A stretch of 60,616 nt of DNA from CAZUVM01 sp964623885 (GTDB lineage Bacteria; Verrucomicrobiota; Verrucomicrobiia; Limisphaerales; UBA8199): NCBI GenBank assembly GCA_964623885.1, contig CAZUVM010000159.1, positions 1 through 60,616 of the forward strand, written 5' to 3'. This document shows positions 36,106 through 44,568 of the stretch, piece by piece. Position 1 is the first letter of the stretch. Each line of letters opens with the position of its first letter. The notes below the pieces were generated by a model, which had not been told where the DNA came from, made no database searches, and was given only the letters and a program-made list of their open reading frames with translations. A program made the position numbers and the translations under genes.

Positions 36106-37725
36106 CTAAATGGACCAGGTCGCTCCCTGTGCCCGGGCACACGCCGCGGCGATAAACCCTTTGAATAACGGATGCGGCTGGTGCGGTTTGCTGTGAAATT
36201 CGGGATGGAACTGACAGGCAATGAAGAACGGGTGTTTGGCCAGCTCGATGATCTCGACCAGTTTGCCGTCCGGAGTGAAACCGCTGAAAATGAACTCTTC
36301 CTTCTCGAATCGATCTCGGTAGGTGTTGTTGAATTCGTAACGATGACGGTGGCGTTCATTCACTACGAAAGCGCCGTAAAGCCGCGCTGCCTTGGTGCCC
36401 ACAACTAATTGGCAGGGTTGCGCGCCCAGGCGCATGGTGCCGCCCTTTTTCGTGACGCGGGTTTGCTCGTCCAGCATGGCGATTACCGGATGCGCGGTGT
36501 TGGGATCGAACTCGGTCGAGTGAGCTTTGGGAAGCTTGAGAACGTTCCGGGCGAACTCGATCGTGGCGATCTGCATGCCAAGGCATAAACCTAAATAAGG
36601 CAGCTTGTTCTCGCGCGCATATCGGGCAGCGGCGATTTTGCCTTCAATGCCACGAGCCCCAAAACCGCCCGGCACCAGGATGCCCCCCAGCCCGTGCAAC
36701 GCCTTGTCCGGGCCCTCGCGTTCGATCGTTTCAGCATCGATCTTCTGAATCTCGACACCGCAATCATTGCCAACTCCACCGTGAATAACAGCCTCGTAAA
36801 CCGACTTGTACGCATCCTGCAATTCTATGTATTTGCCCACCACGCCAATCCTGGCGCGTTGCTGAGGGGCGATGATTTTGCGCAGGATGTCCTGCCAATG
36901 CGACATGTTCGGCGCTGGCGTATCCAGTTGCAACTGGCGACAGACCAACTCGTCTACGCGCTCCCGCTGCAGCATCAGCGGCACTTCATAAATGCTGTGG
37001 TCCACGTCCTTCTCCTCTACGACGGCTTCAAAGGGCACGTTGCAAAACAGTGAGATCTTCTGGCGCAACTCTTTCTCGAGCGGCTTTTCGCAACGGCAGA
37101 CGAGGATATTTGGCGCGATGCCAATTTCGCGCAGCTTGGCTACGGATTGCTGGGTCGGCTTGGTCTTGAGTTCGCCTGCCGCTTTAATGAACGGCACATA
37201 GGTGACGTGCACAAACAGGGCATCATGCGACCCGACTTCGAGAGCAAATTCGCGGATGGCTTCCAGAAACGGAAGTCCTTCGATATCGCCTGTGGTTCCG
37301 CCAATCTCGGTGATGATCACATCCGCTTTCGAGGCCTCGGCCAGGAGATGAATTCGATTTTGAATTTCATTCGTCACATGCGGGATCACCTGGACCGTTT
37401 TGCCGAGATACTTTCCTTCCCGCTCGTTATTGAGAACGGTCTGATAGACCTGTCCGCTGGTCAGATTGTTCAACCGCGTGAGCTTGCAGTTGGTGAACCG
37501 CTCGTAGTGCCCCAAATCCAGGTCTGTTTCGGCCCCATCGTCCAGCACATAAACCTCGCCATGCTGGTAGGGATTCATCGTGCCGGGATCGACGTTGAGG
37601 TAAGGATCGAACTTCTGCAGCGCCACTTTCAACCCTCGGTTCTCCAATAGAGTGCCCAGAGACGCCGCTGTCAGGCCTTTGCCCAAGGAACTCACCACGC
37701 CGCCGGTGACAAAAATGTATTTCAT
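36106..37725 (-). CDS. pyrG: CTP synthase
   Basis: This enzyme makes CTP from UTP, ATP and glutamine. It has 539 residues from ATG 37725, normal length. Synthase domain: 'KYIFVTGGVVSSLGKGL', 'LQKFDPYLNVDPGTMNPYQHGEVYVLDDG' (feedback and substrate sites), 'EIGGTTGDIEGLPFLEA'. Glutamine amidotransferase domain: nucleophile Cys in 'YLGLCLGMQIATIEFARNV', and the His-Glu pair in 'QFHPEFHSKP'. It starts 45 nt after kdsB, a common neighbour in Gram-negative bacteria because KdsB uses CTP. Confidence 0.97.
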   Translation of the reverse strand: MKYIFVTGGVVSSLGKGLTAASLGTLLENRGLKVALQKFDPYLNVDPGTMNPYQHGEVYVLDDGAETDLDLGHYERFTNCKLTRLNNLTSGQVYQTVLNNEREGKYLGKTVQVIPHVTNEIQNRIHLLAEASKADVIITEIGGTTGDIEGLPFLEAIREFALEVGSHDALFVHVTYVPFIKAAGELKTKPTQQSVAKLREIGIAPNILVCRCEKPLEKELRQKISLFCNVPFEAVVEEKDVDHSIYEVPLMLQRERVDELVCRQLQLDTPAPNMSHWQDILRKIIAPQQRARIGVVGKYIELQDAYKSVYEAVIHGGVGNDCGVEIQKIDAETIEREGPDKALHGLGGILVPGGFGARGIEGKIAAARYARENKLPYLGLCLGMQIATIEFARNVLKLPKAHSTEFDPNTAHPVIAMLDEQTRVTKKGGTMRLGAQPCQLVVGTKAARLYGAFVVNERHRHRYEFNNTYRDRFEKEEFIFSGFTPDGKLVEIIELAKHPFFIACQFHPEFHSKPHQPHPLFKGFIAAACARAQGATWSI

Positions 37726-37770
37726 CGCTGATCTGTAAAGCCGCGCCAGACTATTGTCTCACTTCAACTG

Positions 37771-38523
37771 CTACAGCCGTTTGTCGGTCAACAACTTCTC
37801 CACCCGTTCCACATCCTCCGGCACGTCCACACCCACGCTGTCATAGTTCACTTGAACCACCGCAATGCGTATGCCGTGCTCCAGCGCGCGCAATTGCTCG
37901 AGCTTCTCGGCTGCTTCCAACTTTGAAACCGGGTATTGGACCAGGCGCAACAATGTTTCCCGCCGATATCCATAAATGCCCAGGTGCTTCAAAAATGGAA
38001 ATGCCGCCAACTGTTCGCTCACCGAACCACTGGCGGCTGCGCGCAGATACGGAATCGTGCGCCGTGAAAAGTATAATGCCAGTCCAGACGCATTGACAAT
38101 GACTTTTACCACGTTCGGGTTCTCGTATTCTTCCGGCCGGGAAAGTGGCGCTGCCGCAGTGGACATTTCTGCCATCCTGAGTGCTCCGGCAACGGCGTCG
38201 ATCACGTTCGGTTCGATTAAGGGTTCGTCGCCCTGAATATTGACCACCGCGTCGCAGTCAAGCCGGGCGGCAACCTCAGCAATTCGATCCGACCCGCTGG
38301 GGTGATCGCCGCGGGTCATTTCTACACGGCAGAACTTCTCCGCGAGAGCGCGAATTCGGACGTCATCCGTCGCAACGATGACTTCAGCCAACGAGCGGGC
38401 GTGACGGCACCGTTCGACAACATGTTGGAGGAGGGGTTTGCCGAGAATCGGAATCAGCGGTTTGCCGGGAAACCGGGTGGCGCCGTAACGGGCTGGAATG
38501 AGGCCAATAGTTCTGCTCACCAC
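37771..38523 (-). CDS. kdsB: 3-deoxy-manno-octulosonate cytidylyltransferase
   Basis: This enzyme activates Kdo as CMP-Kdo for lipopolysaccharide inner core synthesis in the cytoplasm. It has 250 residues. The signature 'GLIPARYGATRFPGKPLIPI' opens the Rossmann-like domain; 'IQGDEPLIEPNVIDAV' and 'YFSRRTIPY' follow. Two in-frame GTG codons (38523, 38520) are the likely starts; no ATG is available. It shows that the organism makes Kdo-containing lipopolysaccharide. kdsA is not in the window. Confidence 0.95.
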   Translation of the reverse strand: MVSRTIGLIPARYGATRFPGKPLIPILGKPLLQHVVERCRHARSLAEVIVATDDVRIRALAEKFCRVEMTRGDHPSGSDRIAEVAARLDCDAVVNIQGDEPLIEPNVIDAVAGALRMAEMSTAAAPLSRPEEYENPNVVKVIVNASGLALYFSRRTIPYLRAAASGSVSEQLAAFPFLKHLGIYGYRRETLLRLVQYPVSKLEAAEKLEQLRALEHGIRIAVVQVNYDSVGVDVPEDVERVEKLLTDKRL

Positions 38524-38774
38524 GATAGGCCACCACGCGCGCGGGCGGCGAACAGGTCCAAACCAGTCATCCCGCGAGCGTACACGGACCTATGCTCCAA
38601 CGGCAAGTTTGGCCTGAAGGCAGCTATCGGTGCCATTCCCCCGTTTCCACCAAACGACGCTTACGCGAAACACTAAGGATTCGCGCTTTTCCTTCAGGAG
38701 AAAGTCAGTTCCCGGAATCTCTGGAATCCGACTAAAGGCTGAGACGGCGGCCCGGGCGGCGCGGATGCTCTGGC

Positions 38775-39008
38775 TCAGGCGGCGTTGGCCTGAAGCTTAT
38801 AGCTTAAAGTGTTGTAATAACGCCGCTTCAGACCGCGCTTCTTACGCTGACGCTCGCGCGCCTTAACAAGGTGCTTTAAGCAGCGGGACCCTTCGGCCGC
38901 CGGCTCGCCACACTCGGTGCAGCGCTTGTCCCGTTGCATTCGCAACTGGTACTTTCGCTGCCGGGAAATGGGCAGATGCGTGAACTCATCCACAATTCGG
39001 TTTCTCAT
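38775..39008 (-). CDS. Small basic zinc-ribbon-like protein
   Basis: This is a 77-residue protein, very rich in Arg/Lys. It has a CTECG...CLKH motif ('DKRCTECGEPAAEGSRCLKH'), a likely zinc site with C-x2-C and C-x2-H halves, followed by a basic helix (ARERQRKKRGLKRRYY). I recall similar small proteins scattered in Verrucomicrobia. The basic tail suggests RNA or ribosome binding, which is inference. It is divergent from lpxA. Confidence 0.75.
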   Translation of the reverse strand: MRNRIVDEFTHLPISRQRKYQLRMQRDKRCTECGEPAAEGSRCLKHLVKARERQRKKRGLKRRYYNTLSYKLQANAA

Positions 39009-39126
39009 AGTCGTTTGGTTGTTTTAAATATTACGGCAACAGCAATTCCGCGCTGTGAGCAGATAAACAGGCTTCAAGAAGAAAGTGCTTCAACTTTGCT
39101 TTACTGTCAAGCAGACTTTTTGACTT

Positions 39127-39145
39127 GGCAACCGGGGCGGTTGCC
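39127..39145. promoter_or_regulatory. Perfect hairpin just ahead of the lpxA start
   Basis: GGCAACC and GGTTGCC form a perfect 7-bp stem around GGGGC, ending 15 nt before GTG 39161. If translation starts there, the stem lies in the leader and could affect ribosome access. If the TTG at 39125 is used, it is coding sequence instead. Confidence 0.4.
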
Positions 39146-39160
39146 GCACCTTGGTGGGGC

Positions 39161-39970
39161 GTGATTCATCCTAGTGCGGTCATTCATCCAAAGGCGAAAT
39201 TGGACCCCTCGGTCCAGGTTGGACCGTTTGCCGTTATTGACGAAAACGTCGAAATCGGTCCCGAGTGCATTATAGGTCCGCACGCTTATCTCACTGGCCA
39301 TACTCGGATTGGCTCGCACAACCGCTTTTTCAAAGGGGCCGTGATTGGCGAAGCCCCGCAGGATCTCAAATACAAGGGAGCACCGTCATGCCTGCGAATT
39401 GGTGACCACAACACCTTCCGCGAGCATGTAACCGTCCATCGGTCGAACGTACCCGAAACCGAGACCGTGATTGGCTCGCATGTTTTGTTCATGGCCCATT
39501 GCCACGTTGCCCACGATTGCCAGGTGGGAAACAGCATCATCGTCGCCAATGGCGCATTGCTTGGCGGTCATGTCATTGTAGGAGACCGCGCATTGATCTC
39601 GGGAAACTGTCTGGTGCACCAGTTTGTGCGAGTAGGAACGCTGGCCATAATGCAAGGCGGCTCCGCGGTCAGCAAAGATCTGCCGCCGTACACCGTCGCC
39701 CGTGGCGATAATGGCATCTGCGGCCTCAATACCATCGGCCTGCGGCGCGCCAGCTTTAGTTCGGCGGATCGACTCGAGCTAAGAAAGCTTTATCACGTCC
39801 TTTTCCGCAGTGGCTTGAACCTGCGCGATGCTCTAAAACAGGCCAGCAGCCAGTTTTCAAGCCCCACTGCGAGAGTTATGCTTGATTTTGTCGCCTCCTC
39901 GAAGCGCGGCGTTTGCGCTGACGTTGGAGTGTCTAGCGCGAGCGCCTCGGATACTGACGAAGAAGCCTGA
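39161..39970 (+). CDS. lpxA: Acyl-ACP--UDP-N-acetylglucosamine O-acyltransferase
   Basis: LpxA performs the first step of lipid A synthesis. It is a trimeric left-handed beta-helix with hexapeptide repeats ('VIHPSAVIHPKAKLDPSVQV', 'VEIGPECIIGPHAYL'). The catalytic histidine is in 'HCHVAHDCQVGN', and 'GLNTIGLRR' and the C-terminal helical domain are typical. I chose GTG 39161, giving 'MIHPSAVIHP', which aligns with the family start; a TTG at 39125 adds 12 residues. 269 residues is normal length. It lies apart from other lpx genes. Confidence 0.93.
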   Translation: MIHPSAVIHPKAKLDPSVQVGPFAVIDENVEIGPECIIGPHAYLTGHTRIGSHNRFFKGAVIGEAPQDLKYKGAPSCLRIGDHNTFREHVTVHRSNVPETETVIGSHVLFMAHCHVAHDCQVGNSIIVANGALLGGHVIVGDRALISGNCLVHQFVRVGTLAIMQGGSAVSKDLPPYTVARGDNGICGLNTIGLRRASFSSADRLELRKLYHVLFRSGLNLRDALKQASSQFSSPTARVMLDFVASSKRGVCADVGVSSASASDTDEEA

Positions 39971-39994
39971 CCTGCGGGTTTAAAGCCGAAGCAA

Positions 39995-41764
39995 ATGAAG
40001 CTTGTCTTCAACGCTCGCACCGCGATGCCGTCGGCCTCATGGCTTGTACCAGCTTGCTTTCGCGCCGCAAACGCAGTTTGTGCTCTCTTTATTCTTCTTG
40101 GAACTATCCTGACTGTCAGCGCGGTCGACTCGCCACCCCCCGAAAAATCCGCTCATCCTCTCGCCATCCGCTCGCTTAACATTAACGGTCAACCCGTTCC
40201 TTTGGCGTCCAAAGGCACGCTGCGTCTGAGCGCAACTGCCCGCAATGTGGTGTTTGGTTTCGGCGCCGCGACCAACTCTTCCGTTCTCCGAATACGTTAC
40301 AAGTTGGATGGTTTTGACGAGAATTGGCGCGAGGTGCCGGGCAACATGACCGTTTCCATCCGGTTCTCAGATACCAATCTTGACCAAGTGGGCGAAAGCT
40401 CGTTTCGGGTGGTGGGCAAAACCGATGGGTGGACCGGCGAGCTCGACACTTCTCCGTTCACGCACCGCCATGAAATCATTACGGTCCCAGCCCGCGCTAG
40501 AACACTCTGGATTACGCTCTCCTCGGCGGGTCCTCCGAATACCGTAGGTGTTTACGCCCTTACCAACCTTGTTCTCAGTCAATTGCCCGGCGGCAAGGAT
40601 GAGACCCCCCTTACACTTTTGCGCTGGGGTGCCGACGCCAAAGGAGAGCAGATTGGTCCTGAATGGGTTCCGGCCGATTGGGTGCGCAGTGGTCTGCGCG
40701 CCGCGATGGCCAAAGTCATGCCGGTTGGCGTCAATCAGGCCACTCGAGCACTGGTGCTCTTGGACGACGATCCCGCCGCACACGGCGAATGGGCTTCGCG
40801 CAAGGAAGCCGGTCCTGCGGTTGCTCCAGGCGACCGTCTCCAACTCACCTGGGATGAAGCCTCCAGTATCGGGCTAGCTGGGCCGGCTGAGGCCAGCTAT
40901 CCGGAGCTGCCCGCCGGATTGTATCGGTTCCGAGTGAATGAATTGACCTTGTCAGGAATGCCCGGCGAAGCCGAGGCGTCGCTGGCCTTTGAAGTCCCAT
41001 TGTCATTTTGGAAAACGCCCTGGTTCTGGGGGCTGATTTTGCTGCTGTGCCTTTCTGGCACGGCGGGCGCCTACCGCTACCTTGCCTGGAAACACATGCG
41101 CCTCCAATTGGCGCGACTCGAAAGCCAGCGTGCGCTCGAGCACGAGCGGGTCCGAATTGCCCGCGATATCCACGATGACCTCGGCGCCCGGGTTACCCAG
41201 ATCTCCCTGCTGAGCGGTATGGCTCAAAGCGATCAGACGCTCTCGGAAAAAGCGCGCAACGATTTCAACGCGATTTCCGGCATGGCCCGCGACCTCGTGT
41301 CGGCTCTGTACGAAACTGTTTGGGCCGTTAATCCGGAAAACGACAACCTGGATGCTCTAGGAAATTATATCTGCCAAATGGTCGATAATCTTTGCGAACA
41401 GGCTCAACTCCCGCGCCGCCTGCGCGTGGCCGAGTTGCCGCGCGATGTCCAGGTCTCCAGCAGCGTCAGGCATAATGTGATGCTTGCCGTCAAAGAATCC
41501 GTTCACAACGTCATCAAGCACGCAAGGGCGTCCGAGCTCTCAGTGCAGGTCTCGCTACAGGAAACGATGCTCACGATTCGCGTCCAGGATAATGGCGCAG
41601 GCTTTGCCCTCGATCCTAACCCTGCCGGAAATGGCCTCGATAACATGCAGCGCCGTCTCCAGCAAATCGGCGGGACCTGTTCGATTCAAAGCGCGCCTGG
41701 ACACGGAACCACCGTCTCCTTTCGAGTGGACATCGCTCCGCAATTTGCGCGTAACCGAAATTAA
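39995..41764 (+). CDS. Membrane sensor histidine kinase, NarL-type (HisKA_3)
   Basis: This is a 589-residue protein. An N-terminal signal-anchor (CALFILLGTILTV), a periplasmic region (about 45-345) with a Y_Y_Y-like beta domain ('RYKLDGFDENWREVP'), and a transmembrane helix at about 350-368 ('FWGLILLLCLSGTAGAY'). Then a dimerisation domain with the phospho-histidine in 'RVRIARDIHDDLGARVTQIS' and a HATPase ('ESVHNVIKHARASEL', 'VQDNGAGF', 'GNGLDNMQRRL'). No beta-propeller precedes the Y_Y_Y-like domain, unlike Reg_prop kinases. It starts 24 nt after lpxA and is convergent with a LuxR-type regulator, its likely partner. Signal unknown. Confidence 0.9.
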   Translation: MKLVFNARTAMPSASWLVPACFRAANAVCALFILLGTILTVSAVDSPPPEKSAHPLAIRSLNINGQPVPLASKGTLRLSATARNVVFGFGAATNSSVLRIRYKLDGFDENWREVPGNMTVSIRFSDTNLDQVGESSFRVVGKTDGWTGELDTSPFTHRHEIITVPARARTLWITLSSAGPPNTVGVYALTNLVLSQLPGGKDETPLTLLRWGADAKGEQIGPEWVPADWVRSGLRAAMAKVMPVGVNQATRALVLLDDDPAAHGEWASRKEAGPAVAPGDRLQLTWDEASSIGLAGPAEASYPELPAGLYRFRVNELTLSGMPGEAEASLAFEVPLSFWKTPWFWGLILLLCLSGTAGAYRYLAWKHMRLQLARLESQRALEHERVRIARDIHDDLGARVTQISLLSGMAQSDQTLSEKARNDFNAISGMARDLVSALYETVWAVNPENDNLDALGNYICQMVDNLCEQAQLPRRLRVAELPRDVQVSSSVRHNVMLAVKESVHNVIKHARASELSVQVSLQETMLTIRVQDNGAGFALDPNPAGNGLDNMQRRLQQIGGTCSIQSAPGHGTTVSFRVDIAPQFARNRN

Positions 41765-41803
41765 TAACCTGAAACTAATCCTGCAGATTGGCCTGGTGGC
41801 ATC

Positions 41804-42430
41804 TTAACCAAACCGGTGTTTCCCCACGGCCTCAAGCCGGCTGCGCACATGCATCTTTTCGCAAATATTTTTCACGTGTGTCCGCACCGTCTCGGGACTA
41901 ATCCCAAGCTTGTCCCCGATCTCCTTGTAGATGTAGCCGCCGGCAAGCAAATCCAGCACCTCACGCTCTCGCGGCGACAACTGTTCCTCGCCATCGGCCG
42001 CCGGTTCTGACCCGTGAAAGTGCTGCACCACTTTTCGCGCAATGTGGCTCGACATCGGCGCGCCGCCTTTCGACACATCGAGGATCGCTTCCAGTAACTT
42101 GGCCGGCGGACTGGACTTCACCAGGTAACCGGCCGCGCCTGCCTTCAACGCCCGGAAGATGCTCTCACTGTCCTCGTAAACCGTGAGCATGATAATTTGT
42201 AGCTCCGGCACAACCCGCCGAAGCTCCGCGACGCATTCGATCCCCGACATCCCCGGCAAGCGAATATCCATCAGCACCACGTCCGGATTTTTCGAGGGTA
42301 TCACTCCCAATGCGTCCTCGGCCGACGCACACGCGCCAATGCAGCGAATGGCCGGTCCGGAATTGAGAATCTTCACGAGTTGCTCCCGCAACCCACGATC
42401 GTCTTCCACCACGATTACCGACTTTGCCAT
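41804..42430 (-). CDS. LuxR/NarL-family response regulator
   Basis: This protein has 208 residues from ATG 42430 (MAKSVIVVEDDRG); the longer frame to 42508 is not domain-like. Receiver domain: 'VVEDD', phospho-Asp in 'VVLMDIRLPGMSG', Lys in 'GYLVKSSPP'. DNA-binding helix-turn-helix: 'EQLSPREREVLDLLAGGYIYKEIGDKLGISPETVRTHVKNI'. It is the probable partner of the kinase ending 39 nt away on the other strand. Confidence 0.93.
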   Translation of the reverse strand: MAKSVIVVEDDRGLREQLVKILNSGPAIRCIGACASAEDALGVIPSKNPDVVLMDIRLPGMSGIECVAELRRVVPELQIIMLTVYEDSESIFRALKAGAAGYLVKSSPPAKLLEAILDVSKGGAPMSSHIARKVVQHFHGSEPAADGEEQLSPREREVLDLLAGGYIYKEIGDKLGISPETVRTHVKNICEKMHVRSRLEAVGKHRFG

Positions 42431-42591
42431 AAGAGCGCACTCGATGGAACCGGCACCGTCGCGCCAGACTACACCCGTCGCCAAAACATGGCGAGCCAAT
42501 GGCTGCACTGACGTGCCTTAAAACGATGCCCAGATTATGCTTGTCGCTTTCCTCACGATATCCCCGAAATCGGGGAGCGCACCAGTCATGG

Positions 42592-44568
42592 CTAGATTAC
42601 ATCTTGCCCCGCAAACGACAGAGCATCTTCAAGCCAAGTATCAGCTCGGAGTACAGCCTGACGCTGCTTGTACGCTAGTCGCTGAGCATTGAACTGTGCC
42701 AGGGCGAATGCGCTCCGAGACCACCGTCGACTCCCCTGGGAGCTCGAGCGCACGCATCGGGCGAGAAGCTCTCTTGCGGGTTTTGGCAGATGCCGACGGA
42801 TCAGTTCATCCTCAATACTGACGAAGGCCTGGGCGCTGCCGGGATCGCCTTGCCGAGCACTGCGCCCGAACAACTGCCGGTCCACTCGGCCTGATTCATG
42901 CCGTTCCGTGGCCAGGACGTGCAGCCCTCCGACCTTGGACACACCATGGCCCAACTTAATATCCGTGCCGCGGCCGGCCATATTGGTGGCAATGGTAATA
43001 TTCCCGCGTTCGCCTGCCAGCGACACGATCCCTGCCTCTTCCGATAGATGGATCGCGTTGAGGACCTTGCATTCGAGGCCGCGTTCGGCCAACAACGCCG
43101 CCAACCTTTCACTGGCCACGACGCTGCGCGTGCCCACCAACAACGGCCGCCCCGTCTCGTGCAGCCGCTGAACCTCGGCGGCCACTGCCTCGTATTTTTG
43201 CTGCTCGTTCAAGAAAAACCGGTCTGGCCACTGCTGGCGAATGCAGGGCCGATTGGTAGGAATCGTAATGACAGGGAGCCTGTAAATCTGCCAGAGTTCG
43301 CCCGCTGCTTCCCGAGCGGTGCCGGTCATGCCGCTCAGCCGGAAAAAGCACCGGAAAAAGCGCTGAAAACTGAGCCGGGCGATCGTTTCGCTGGGATCCG
43401 AAATCTCCAGCCCTTCCTTGGCTTCGATGGCCTGGTGCATACCTTCTCGCCAGGTTCGTTGCGGCATAGGGCGCCCGGTAAACTCATCCACGATCACTAC
43501 TTTTCCATTCTCGACAATGTAGTGTTTGTCCCGGAGATAAAACTCACGCGCGACGAGGGCCTGACGAACCAGCTCGACGCGCCGATCGCTTCCTCGCCAT
43601 AAGCCGGGCAGGCTGGCGGCGCTCTCGGCGAGTTTGTGCCGGCCGGTGTCTGTCAACTCGATCTCCTTGTACCGGATGTTCGTGCGGTAATCCGATTCCG
43701 CCTGCAAAGCCGCTACCATTTGCTGCGCGATTTGGCCGGCTTCCTTGAGCAGTTCGTTTTTATGCGGTGCGGAGATGATCAGCGGGGTGACCGCTTCGTC
43801 GATCAGCAGGCTATCGGCTTCATCCACAATCCCGGTGTGCAATCCGCGCAAGAGCAGGCCGTCACCCTCGGTGGCTTGCGGGGTGAGGAGGTGACGAATC
43901 AACCGACGACCCGGATGAGTGACGGCGCCCAGTCGCAAGCGATCGCGGAGGAAATCTGCGAGCAACTCCTTGCTGGTCGTATAGGTGACATCGCAATGGT
44001 AGCCTCTCAGGCGTTCGGCCGGGTCCATTGCCGCCGTTACGCAACCAACCCGGACGCCGCAAAAATGGTACAATGGCCGCAACCAGGCCGCGTCCCGTTC
44101 GACGAGGTAATCGTTTACGGTGACGATGTGGCATGGCTTGCGCGTCCAGCCCGCCAGCACGCCGGCCAAGCCGGCGGTCAGCGTTTTGCCTTCGCCGGTG
44201 GCCATTTCAACCAGAAACCCGCGGTGCAGGGCTAGCGCGCCCATCAATTGCACGTGGAACGGGCGCAATCCCAGTTGCCGGTCGGCCGCTTCGCGAATGG
44301 CGCCCAGCGCCGATTGAACCAAGTCCTCCGGCAGTGTGGGCTTGCGGCGAAACCGGGCGCGGAAATCGAGGAGTTTCTCCTGCAGCTGCGCGTCGGACAA
44401 TTCCACCCATTGCGGGGCTTGATGATCGACCGCAGCGGCCGCCTTTTCAAACTGAGCCAGGCGCGAAGCGCGCCGCTCGTAAAACCCGATGCCCGCATGC
44501 ACTACTCCGTCGAGCCCGCGCAACAACGGCGCGGGCGTCGAAAAGGACTGATAAGTCACCCGCAACAT
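42592..44568 (-). CDS. Short SecA-family ATPase of the export operon
   Basis: This 658-residue SecA-like motor is clearly shorter than housekeeping SecA (usually 830-950). Walker A 'EMATGEGKT' (121-129), DEAD motif 'GIVDEADSLLIDEAVTPLIIS' (about 246-266), the preprotein-binding region ('YIVENGKVVIVDEFTGRPM', 'HQAIEAKEGLEI'), helicase motifs 'NMAGRGTDI' and 'ERHESGRVDRQLFGRSARQG' are present. After the second helicase domain only about 70 residues remain, matching the start of the helical scaffold; the helical wing and the zinc-binding C-terminus are absent. ATG overlaps the preceding stop (TAATG). As last gene of an operon with adaptor and TolC proteins, it is probably an energy source for a specialised exporter. 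Confidence 0.9.
   Translation of the reverse strand: MLRVTYQSFSTPAPLLRGLDGVVHAGIGFYERRASRLAQFEKAAAAVDHQAPQWVELSDAQLQEKLLDFRARFRRKPTLPEDLVQSALGAIREAADRQLGLRPFHVQLMGALALHRGFLVEMATGEGKTLTAGLAGVLAGWTRKPCHIVTVNDYLVERDAAWLRPLYHFCGVRVGCVTAAMDPAERLRGYHCDVTYTTSKELLADFLRDRLRLGAVTHPGRRLIRHLLTPQATEGDGLLLRGLHTGIVDEADSLLIDEAVTPLIISAPHKNELLKEAGQIAQQMVAALQAESDYRTNIRYKEIELTDTGRHKLAESAASLPGLWRGSDRRVELVRQALVAREFYLRDKHYIVENGKVVIVDEFTGRPMPQRTWREGMHQAIEAKEGLEISDPSETIARLSFQRFFRCFFRLSGMTGTAREAAGELWQIYRLPVITIPTNRPCIRQQWPDRFFLNEQQKYEAVAAEVQRLHETGRPLLVGTRSVVASERLAALLAERGLECKVLNAIHLSEEAGIVSLAGERGNITIATNMAGRGTDIKLGHGVSKVGGLHVLATERHESGRVDRQLFGRSARQGDPGSAQAFVSIEDELIRRHLPKPARELLARCVRSSSQGSRRWSRSAFALAQFNAQRLAYKQRQAVLRADTWLEDALSFAGQDVI

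Noticed and set aside
42592..44568. Housekeeping SecA
   Set aside because: Too short, no wing domain or zinc tail, and encoded in an export operon with TolC and adaptor genes.
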